From: Arundinibacter roseus
GTDB lineage: Bacteria; Bacteroidota; Bacteroidia; Cytophagales; Spirosomataceae
NCBI RefSeq assembly: GCF_004348825.1
Contig: NZ_SMJU01000004.1
Span: 140,759-204,758, forward strand
Direction of reading: 5' to 3'
DNA length: 64,000 nucleotides
The notes beneath the pieces are model-generated. The model did not search any database, had not been told where the DNA came from, and saw only the letters and a list, made by a program, of their open reading frames with translations. The position numbers and the translations under genes were made by a program. Of this stretch, positions 1 through 6,614 are shown one piece after another. How positions within the stretch are numbered: the stretch's first letter is position 1; each line of letters opens with the position of its first letter.

Positions 1-116
1 AGGATCTGTGCGACTTCCCCGGGAAGGTATTCCTGCAAAAATGCGATGGCCAGTTCTTTTTGGGAAAGTAAATCCTTTACAAACTTGTCATGAATGTTGG
101 TAATCCGCTGGGGCAT
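1..116 (-). CDS. Rpn-family PD-(D/E)XK nuclease/transposase-like protein, N-terminal fragment
   Basis: The start codon is the ATG at 116 and the frame runs off the window edge after about 38 residues. The visible part has a HDKFVKDLL stretch followed by KELAIAFLQEYLP. This matches the N-terminal signature (HDKxFKxxLSxxExAxxFLxxYLP) that I recall for the recombination-promoting nuclease Rpn / Transposase_31 family. Family members are PD-(D/E)XK nucleases; the catalytic residues lie beyond the edge, so activity cannot be judged. It follows the flotillin operon in the same direction, separated from it by a terminator-like hairpin at 135-174. The call rests on a short N-terminus only. Confidence 0.6.
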   Translation of the reverse strand, partial: MPQRITNIHDKFVKDLLSQKELAIAFLQEYLPGEVAQI

Positions 117-134
117 GGGAGAAGGAGGGGTAAG

Positions 135-174
135 AAAAAGTATCGAGGTAAGAAACAATACCCCGATACTTTTT
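135..174 (-). terminator. Hairpin terminator after the flotillin gene
   Basis: Arms at 135-150 and 159-174 are complementary over 16 positions with one mismatch. Read on the minus strand, the distal arm ends in a TTTTT run. It lies just after the flotillin stop codon and before the Rpn-family start, so it probably separates the two units. Confidence 0.6.
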
Positions 175-184
175 AACAAATAAC

Positions 185-1684
185 TTATTGATTTAACTCT
201 TCTTTTTTTTCTGCCTCGGGTCCTTTGAGGTATGTTGGCAGATTTAGACCGGCCATATTAAACAGATCGTTAAGTGGCGGCACGGTTTTCATCATGCCAG
301 AAACAAAATTGGCCGTTGACGATTGGCCGTTTTCCTGTTGTCCGCTCCCTGAATCCCATACGGTAATTTTATCAATTTTAATATTTTTGACCGCTTCAAC
401 CTGAGTTTTTACCAACTCCGGTAGTTTCTCGATCAACAATAACTGGAAGGCCTTGTTAGGGTCACCGCCAGCGGCTTCTACCACCTGCTTATAACCTTCT
501 GCCTGTTTTGTAAGTATTTCATATAAACCTTTTGCTTCGGCTTCCATTTTTGCAAAAATCGCATCGGCTTCCCCTTTGGCATTTTCCCTTACGGTTTCTG
601 CCATAGCCTGAGCTTCAATAATGGCCCGCTGTCTGGCAATTTCCGCCGGGATAACAATGTTGGCAATCTGCGTGGAGCGTTCCCGTTCTGAGCGCGCCAT
701 TTCCGCCCGTTGTTCGGCAAGGTACGATTCTTCCAGAGCTTTGGCTTGCTGTACTTTCTCGGCAGAAATTGCAATACGCAAAGATTCGGCTTCTTTTTCA
801 CGGCGTAGCGCCTCCGAATTTGCAATCGAAATTTTAGCTTCATTTTCACCCTGAATAGCGATGGCATTGGCCTCCGAAATTTTGACTCGCGTATCACGTT
901 GCGCTTCTGCTTTACCAATCGTTTCGTCTTTGACGGCCGTGGCAATGCTGATTTCTTTGTCTTTTTGGGTAATCGCAATCTTTACATCACGGTCGCGGTG
1001 CGTTTCGGCAATCTGCGTATCTTTTTCCCGGTCTGCAAGGGCTTTGCCGGTCTCTCCAATTTTTTCCTGTTCGGCCACGCTTATTTTGGCTTCATTAATT
1101 GCTTTGGCGGCTGCCTCCTTGCCCAACGCTTCAATATAACCCGACTCATCTTTGATGTCGGTTACGTTTACGTTGATCAGTTTTAGGCCAATTTTACGAA
1201 GCTCACTGTCTACGTTTTTGGAAATATTTTCAAGAAATTTATCCCGGTCGGAGTTGATTTCCTCAATGGTCATTGTGGCAATAACTAATCGCAATTGCCC
1301 GAAAAGTATGTCTTTTGCCAATTCCTGAATCTGCTCTGATGAAAGACCCAACAGTCGTTCGGCAGCAGTATTCATGCTGTCTGTTTCAGTAGAGATTGCA
1401 ATCGTAAAACGGCAGGGAACATCCACACGGATGTTTTGACGGCTTAGGGCATTGGTCAAATTGGCCTCAATTGACAAAGGTTTGAGGTCCAGAAAGGCAT
1501 AATCCTGAATAACCGGCCATATGAAAGCTCCGCCGCCATGAATACATTTGGCCGAAGTGCCACCGGTACGACCATAAATTACCAGTATTTTGTCAGACGG
1601 ACAGCGCTTGTAGCGGGAAATCAAAGCCGTAATAGTCGCAAAAACGACTACGGCAAAAACGACGATAAGAATAATTGGAGTCAT
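185..1684 (-). CDS. Flotillin-family SPFH protein
   Basis: A 499-residue protein with one N-terminal membrane segment (about residues 3-23), an SPFH/band-7 domain (about 25-200) and a long Ala/Glu/Lys-rich coiled coil (about 190-400) containing many EAK-type repeats. This architecture is typical of flotillins (YuaG/FloT, YqiK), which form large membrane-associated oligomers that organise membrane microdomains. The gene sits 12 bases downstream of an NfeD-like membrane protein gene, the partner usually encoded next to flotillins, so the two are almost certainly one operon. The ATG directly precedes the membrane segment. The role in this organism is not shown by the sequence. Confidence 0.9.
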   Translation of the reverse strand: MTPIILIVVFAVVVFATITALISRYKRCPSDKILVIYGRTGGTSAKCIHGGGAFIWPVIQDYAFLDLKPLSIEANLTNALSRQNIRVDVPCRFTIAISTETDSMNTAAERLLGLSSEQIQELAKDILFGQLRLVIATMTIEEINSDRDKFLENISKNVDSELRKIGLKLINVNVTDIKDESGYIEALGKEAAAKAINEAKISVAEQEKIGETGKALADREKDTQIAETHRDRDVKIAITQKDKEISIATAVKDETIGKAEAQRDTRVKISEANAIAIQGENEAKISIANSEALRREKEAESLRIAISAEKVQQAKALEESYLAEQRAEMARSERERSTQIANIVIPAEIARQRAIIEAQAMAETVRENAKGEADAIFAKMEAEAKGLYEILTKQAEGYKQVVEAAGGDPNKAFQLLLIEKLPELVKTQVEAVKNIKIDKITVWDSGSGQQENGQSSTANFVSGMMKTVPPLNDLFNMAGLNLPTYLKGPEAEKKEELNQ

Positions 1685-1696
1685 TTGTAGTAAATA

Positions 1697-2263
1697 TTAG
1701 AGGGTTTCAACTAATAAGAGGCTGTTGTTTTCAATAGTCAATACGCGAACCAATGAGCCCGAAGGTATCTTTTCCTGATCTGTAATAGCATCAAGTTCGC
1801 GAAGGGAACCATTTACGTGTACCAGAATTTTACCTTTACCGCTTTTATATTCAGGAATTGTCAGGTATACTTCTGCTGTTTTATTCAATGCACTACTTAA
1901 CTGAAAAGAATTATCTTCTGCTAATTTTTGCAGTTGGGTGATTGTAAAAAAGAAGAAGTACACAAAGAAAAGTCCAATCAACACAGCTACTGAAAGGAGC
2001 ACGAGAGGCGATGAAAAGGAGTAAAACAGGGATATTCCGGACCAGCTGAATCCCAGAAGAAAATTGATCAAATTTCTTAACGAGAATAGTTGGAAAGGAG
2101 CATCAACGGTATCAAAATCGCCATCAAAATCCGCCCCAATTCCATCCAATGCATCTGTGCCCAGGAAGGTCATCGCTGTTTGAATAGTGAAAATAAGGGT
2201 GGTTGGAATGGCAACGTACCAAAACGTTTTGAGCAAAGGATCGAGGGTTTCAAAAATTTCCAT
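1697..2263 (-). CDS. NfeD-like membrane protein, flotillin partner
   Basis: A 188-residue protein with about three membrane segments in its first two thirds (around residues 14-35, 62-82 and 85-110). It ends in a small beta-rich soluble part (about 125-188) that fits an OB-fold NfeD C-terminal domain; the motif GSLVRVLTIENNSLLLV near the end resembles the GxxVxVxxVxGxxLxV signature. It belongs to the short NfeD class (YuaF-like) without a ClpP-type protease domain, encoded immediately upstream of the flotillin gene. Such proteins are thought to work with flotillin at the membrane. The family assignment relies on topology, the C-terminal motif and gene context. Confidence 0.8.
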   Translation of the reverse strand: MEIFETLDPLLKTFWYVAIPTTLIFTIQTAMTFLGTDALDGIGADFDGDFDTVDAPFQLFSLRNLINFLLGFSWSGISLFYSFSSPLVLLSVAVLIGLFFVYFFFFTITQLQKLAEDNSFQLSSALNKTAEVYLTIPEYKSGKGKILVHVNGSLRELDAITDQEKIPSGSLVRVLTIENNSLLLVETL

Positions 2264-2424
2264 GTTCGAAGGTGGTGAGAGGGTGAATGTAATTTGGGTG
2301 GTTTTTTAAGGTTGTTTTACATATCCATGTTGTTTTAGTTTAATTTGATTTTTGAATTGTTCAATTTTCGGGAAAAATACACCAAAACATAATAAAACCC
2401 ATGCAAATAGTTACCTATGAAAAA

Positions 2425-2464
2425 AATCAGGTTCAAAAGGTTATAAACCCTTATGAACCTGATT
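2425..2464 (-). terminator. Rho-independent terminator after the M23 peptidase gene
   Basis: An 11-bp perfect stem (2425-2435 with 2454-2464) is extended inward by an AAAGG/CCTTT-like pairing. On the minus strand it is followed by TTTTTT. It lies 87 bases after the M23 peptidase stop. Confidence 0.8.
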
Positions 2465-2550
2465 CGTAGTTTTGAAATATTAAAAGGATATAGCTGGAAT
2501 AAGGCGGGTAATTAAGCCAGGAGTTAACCCGACTTTAACTTACGAATTAA

Positions 2551-3864
2551 TTAAATGGATGATTGATCGGCTTTTTCTTCTTTAACAGCCAATCGATTTT
2601 CTAGCTGAAAAGAGGCATCCATGGCAAGCATTTGCTCCAAAATCTGTTCTTTGGCAGCCGTGAAGGCAACCTGATGCTTCGGTTCTACTGGTTTTGCCAA
2701 TGGTAGTTTTTCTTTTAAAGCATCTACCTGCCGACCATTTTTCCAGAACCGAAAACAAAGATGTGGCCCGGTGGATAGGCCTGTACTCCCAACATAACCA
2801 ATGGTTTGGCCCATACTCACACGCGCGCCACGACGAATTCCTTTGGCAAATTTGGACATGTGAAGGTATTGGGTCGTATATGTTTTGTTATGGCGAATCT
2901 TTACATAAATACCATTGCCGGCGGCTCGGGCAGCTTCCAGTACTATGCCATCGCCTACACTTCGGATTGGTGTGCCTCGCGGTGCGGCAAAGTCGGTGCC
3001 AAGGTGAGCTTTGAAGCGTTTCTGCACCGGATGAAACCGCCGATTGGTATAGCGAGAACTGATGCGGCTGTATTCAACCGGCTCTTTCAGGAAGGCTTTT
3101 TTGAAACTCTGCCCGTCCTGATCAAAGTAAGCGATACCGTTTCCCTGATCAAAACCGATGGCGTATAAGGGAGTACCGTTATGCTCAATATAGGCTCCTT
3201 TCAGTTGACCTTGCTCAATGGTTTTACCGTTAATTTGTTTTTCCTCGAAAATTAATTTAAAAATATCTCCTGCCTGAATATGATTAAGATCCAGACGCCA
3301 GGCATAAATATCAGCAAGCTGATCCACAAGCCCGGGAGTTCCGCCAGCCTCAATAACTGATTGATAAAGCGAGCCGTGGATCTCTCCCACAAGTTCGCGC
3401 TCGACGGTCTCAACCTTGCGCTGATGAAGTGTAACGGCGAGGCTATCTCGCAAATCGTAGATTACGTATTCGGTTTCATTGGGTTCATAGATGAAATAAC
3501 GGGCCGTACGGACTGAGTCTGTGGAATGAAGTAACGTGTAGCGTTGATTGGCCCGTATGCGTCGCAGAGCAAATACCGACTGCGCTTTTTGGGCCAAAGA
3601 ATGAATCGTTGCGGTACTGATATTGTAATTTGATAGGAGCGTTGACATGGTTTCTCCTGACAATATACTGCCTTCCACTACTTGAAGAGAATCAGTCGAA
3701 ATTCCATAAATTTTGGGTGCGGGCGGAACAAGTTGTTCTTTGGGTAAAAAATCAGATCGATTGGGGGTGAAAAATGTCTCGCTTAAATCAGCAAAATAAG
3801 ATTGAGCGATGATGAATAACAGAAGTGAAAATACGGCTGCGGAGATAGTCAGTCGTTTGGACAT
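2551..3864 (-). CDS. M23 family metallopeptidase, membrane-anchored (MepM-like)
   Basis: A 437-residue protein with an N-terminal signal anchor (about residues 7-25), a LysM/OapA-like middle region (about 55-250) and a C-terminal M23 (LytM) domain (about 265-385). These enzymes cut peptide cross-links in peptidoglycan. Visible M23 elements are H287-x3-D291 (HLGTD), H335 in YLHMSKF and H368 in GPHLCFRFW. The usual HxH motif reads H368-L-C370, so the second His, normally a zinc ligand, is a Cys. Cys can bind zinc, so activity may be kept, but this is inference. The gene stands alone, with terminator-like hairpins on both sides. Confidence 0.88.
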   Translation of the reverse strand: MSKRLTISAAVFSLLLFIIAQSYFADLSETFFTPNRSDFLPKEQLVPPAPKIYGISTDSLQVVEGSILSGETMSTLLSNYNISTATIHSLAQKAQSVFALRRIRANQRYTLLHSTDSVRTARYFIYEPNETEYVIYDLRDSLAVTLHQRKVETVERELVGEIHGSLYQSVIEAGGTPGLVDQLADIYAWRLDLNHIQAGDIFKLIFEEKQINGKTIEQGQLKGAYIEHNGTPLYAIGFDQGNGIAYFDQDGQSFKKAFLKEPVEYSRISSRYTNRRFHPVQKRFKAHLGTDFAAPRGTPIRSVGDGIVLEAARAAGNGIYVKIRHNKTYTTQYLHMSKFAKGIRRGARVSMGQTIGYVGSTGLSTGPHLCFRFWKNGRQVDALKEKLPLAKPVEPKHQVAFTAAKEQILEQMLAMDASFQLENRLAVKEEKADQSSI

Positions 3865-3992
3865 CAGCTACAAAAAGTTATAAATGTTTGTTTTCAACAA
3901 AGTTACAACGACTAAGCTAGTGAATTATTCCCCGGATATCCAGTTTTTAGTTTATTATAACTGTAAGATTCTGATTGAAGTAGAATTAAACA

Positions 3993-4054
3993 AAAAAATG
4001 GGTACTAAGAAAATGCCTCTGAGAATCTTAGAAGCCTGTTTCTGCACCCATTTT
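3993..4054 (-). terminator. Branched terminator-like hairpin after the double SGNH hydrolase
   Basis: Outer arms AAAATGGGT (3995-4003) and ACCCATTTT (4046-4054) enclose an inner CTAAGA/TCTTAG pairing (4005-4010 with 4026-4031). On the minus strand the outer stem closes into TTTTTTTG. It lies about 70 bases beyond the stop codon at 4126. The long inner part is unusual for a simple terminator. Confidence 0.6.
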
Positions 4055-4125
4055 CCATGAAAATACTTCCTCAATAAACATTTGGTTTTTAAACTGATCC
4101 TGTATAAATACAAAATCAGTTTAAA

Positions 4126-5907
4126 CTATCTATTGTTGTATTGGTTACTCAATAGTCGATATCCGTCGGCATTTGGATGCAATCCATCGGTGAAAAGAGT
4201 TTCATTTATAGTGCCATCCGGTTTCAAAAGTACTTTGCCTGCGTCCAGATATTTTACTCCCATTTCCCGGGTCAATGCTTCAAGTTTTTGATTCAGAGCT
4301 ACTACACGTTTTTCTTCTTTACGGCGTGGATACACACCCGTCATCGTAAGAGTAGCCGTTGGTTGCCGGTGCCTAATAGCCTCGATCAGCATTCGCCAAC
4401 CCGTCAGAATTTCTTCATCCGTATTTAGATGAAAATTATTGGTTCCAATCATTACATAAATCTGATTTGCTTCATATCCATCGAGTTCTCCGTGATAGAT
4501 TCGCCAGAGTACATTTTCAATTCGGTCCCAGCCATAGCCCAGGTTTCGGGTGTTTTGTGGGTCAAAAACTGCCTTCCACGAATCTGCGCCGCGCCTATGC
4601 GGACCCTCCGGCAGGCCGCCCCAAAAGTGTGTAATTGAATTTCCAATCATCAAAACCTTCGGCGGATTTTCCTGATTCATCCGTAGAATTTCCCGGTGCC
4701 GGGTATCCCAGTCATAGTTGTCGGGTTCACGCATTTGAATGGTCGGTTGGGTAGTAGACACTGTGCCTTTCGGTTCATTTAGCAACGTCCTCAGTTTTTT
4801 CTCATAACCTTCTGCGTAGCGCATCATGCCTAAATCATTGGGATGAGTGCCATCTACCATGCTTTCGATGTCTTGCTCAAAATCCTTTTTTGAAATGAGG
4901 TAAAGCTCTTTAACTCCCTCGCCTAAAAGTTGGGAAAAAGCTTCACGCAAAACTTCATTAGGTTCGGCGTAGCGTGGACCGCTGATCGGATTGATGGCTT
5001 CGTCGGTGTAGCCTGCGTGTTCGGCCAGAAGAATTGGCGTAGTTGGATGTTTTTTGCGGAGCATACGAACAGCGTTTAAAATCCGCGTTTTTACCTCAGC
5101 CAACGGATAATCCTCCCGAACGACGAGATTGGGCAGACAATCCAACACAAAAACCCTGGCATCAATTTCTGCAACCATTTCCAAAATTTCCGGTTCCAGT
5201 CGCCCGTTTCCCGAAAACCCAAGGTTGATAAGTGGATGATCCAGCTTTCGGGAAACAATCGTAGGCCAGGCCATGCCGGGACGTGAGGCGCAGGCGCCCT
5301 GCGCAATGGAAGTTCCATATATTACCAGCGGTTTATCCGTCCGGGCGGGTAAAGCAGAAAATTGCGTATTTTCAGGCACTCCAATTTCCAGCCATTTTAC
5401 AGAATTATAGAGCGGAAGGTACAACCGATACTCACGCCCGCGCTTGTGGTAGTTGTCATTGGGTTTTAAATTCCGAAAGTGGTATTCAATCGTATCCCCA
5501 AATGTATACTTTGCTGTGGCCCACTGCCAGTTGCCATCGCTGTCGCGGGCATATAGATCCAGGCCACTGACACCCGTAGCGGGCATGTGTGGCAAGGCAT
5601 GACGCCCCTCCACCACGTATCGGATTTTGATCTGAGCAGCATCGGACCTAAAGCGTAACATGAGCCCGGCCGACTGTCGGGAGAGGTTCCAAACCGGCGT
5701 GCGTACATTTCCTTCTGCCCGGCCCGGCAGGCGATCATAAAAATTTCTGACTCCTTTGGGCCATGCCTGCCCTTCGAGCACTGGAAAAGTTGCTGAGGTC
5801 GGATTCCACCAGGAAAAAGGTGGAACCGGATCGGCAGTTTGCGCCCAAATTGCCGAAGTTGACGTAAGAAATAGGATTAGAAAAACTTGGATAAAGGGGC
5901 GTTTCAT
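4126..5907 (-). CDS. Secreted double-domain SGNH/GDSL hydrolase
   Basis: A 593-residue protein with a signal peptide (about residues 1-22), a beta-rich N-terminal domain of the kind found before SGNH hydrolases (about 30-190) and two separate SGNH hydrolase domains. Domain 1 (about 192-375) has the nucleophile in YGTS200 and an Asp/His pair in VDGTHPND (D352, H355). Domain 2 (about 415-590) has GNS424IT and TDGLHPN (D574, H577). Both therefore look catalytically complete. Family members are esterases, often acting on acetylated carbohydrates; the substrate here is unknown. The ATG lies only four bases after a strong hairpin, leaving no room for an ordinary ribosome-binding site. Confidence 0.85.
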   Translation of the reverse strand: MKRPFIQVFLILFLTSTSAIWAQTADPVPPFSWWNPTSATFPVLEGQAWPKGVRNFYDRLPGRAEGNVRTPVWNLSRQSAGLMLRFRSDAAQIKIRYVVEGRHALPHMPATGVSGLDLYARDSDGNWQWATAKYTFGDTIEYHFRNLKPNDNYHKRGREYRLYLPLYNSVKWLEIGVPENTQFSALPARTDKPLVIYGTSIAQGACASRPGMAWPTIVSRKLDHPLINLGFSGNGRLEPEILEMVAEIDARVFVLDCLPNLVVREDYPLAEVKTRILNAVRMLRKKHPTTPILLAEHAGYTDEAINPISGPRYAEPNEVLREAFSQLLGEGVKELYLISKKDFEQDIESMVDGTHPNDLGMMRYAEGYEKKLRTLLNEPKGTVSTTQPTIQMREPDNYDWDTRHREILRMNQENPPKVLMIGNSITHFWGGLPEGPHRRGADSWKAVFDPQNTRNLGYGWDRIENVLWRIYHGELDGYEANQIYVMIGTNNFHLNTDEEILTGWRMLIEAIRHRQPTATLTMTGVYPRRKEEKRVVALNQKLEALTREMGVKYLDAGKVLLKPDGTINETLFTDGLHPNADGYRLLSNQYNNR

Positions 5908-5911
5908 AAAA

Positions 5912-5957
5912 ATAACAGGCTTCTGAAAGTATATACTACCCCTCAGAAGCCTGTTAT
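5912..5957 (-). terminator. Strong hairpin between dps and the SGNH hydrolase start
   Basis: Perfect 15-bp arms (5912-5926 with 5943-5957), followed on the minus strand by TTTTT. It can act as the dps terminator. Because the next gene starts four bases later, it would also form the 5' end structure of any read-through message. Confidence 0.8.
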
Positions 5958-6003
5958 TCTAGTTTTCTAACGCCTTGGACTGGCAAAGTGGTTAAGCGTA
6001 GAT

Positions 6004-6480
6004 TTACTTACTTAAAAAGGAAGAGTACATCCACACTAGTTTTTCCTGTGCCCGTATATAATCACTCATCAATGCATTGGTACCTTCATCTTCGGCGTCG
6101 GCAGAAAGTGCCAGAAGTTCACGTTGGATTAAAATGGTTGCTTTGAATGATTTCAAAATATCCTCTACCGCCTTTATGCCGTCCGATACTTCGGAACTTT
6201 CAACGATTTTTGAAGTTTTTGCGTAGCTCGAATAATTATGAACAGGCGAGTAGCCCAAAGTAAGAATACGCTCAGCGATCTCATCAATTTTTAGCAGCAA
6301 ATCGTTATATAATTCTTCAAATTTAAGGTGAAGTTCAAAAAACTTTTGACCCTTAATATTCCAATGATATCCACGTACATTTTGGTAAAAAATGGAATAA
6401 TTGGCTAGTAATTCATTGAGTTTTGTGGCTAGTTCTTCCGACTTGGCGGTATCAAGTCCTATCGCATTTAGATTTTCCAT
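6004..6480 (-). CDS. dps: Dps-family DNA-binding/ferritin-like protein
   Basis: A 158-residue all-helical protein of normal Dps length. The first helices carry YHWNIKG and the next a FFELHLKFEELYNDLLLKID stretch. These provide the His and the Asp/Glu residues that form the intersubunit ferroxidase site in Dps proteins. Dps dodecamers oxidise and store iron, consuming peroxide, and protect DNA in stress and stationary phase. The gene is monocistronic as far as can be seen, with a strong terminator-like hairpin 46 bases downstream. No OxyR or Fur operator was recognised upstream. Confidence 0.92.
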   Translation of the reverse strand: MENLNAIGLDTAKSEELATKLNELLANYSIFYQNVRGYHWNIKGQKFFELHLKFEELYNDLLLKIDEIAERILTLGYSPVHNYSSYAKTSKIVESSEVSDGIKAVEDILKSFKATILIQRELLALSADAEDEGTNALMSDYIRAQEKLVWMYSSFLSK

Positions 6481-6576
6481 AGGTTTGGTTTGTATGAATG
6501 AAACGTACTATAATCAAAACAAACGAAAAGCCTAAAAGATTACCCGGAATTTACCTGCAAATTGATATTCAAACGA

Positions 6577-6610
6577 TTGGGAGAAGAATTCCAGGAAATC
6601 TTCTCCCAAT
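6577..6610 (-). terminator. Hairpin after the TonB-dependent receptor gene
   Basis: A 12-bp perfect stem (6577-6588 with 6599-6610) lies immediately beyond the receptor stop codon. The following minus-strand bases are only moderately T-rich, so termination is likely but not certain. Confidence 0.5.
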
Positions 6611-6614
6611 ACAA

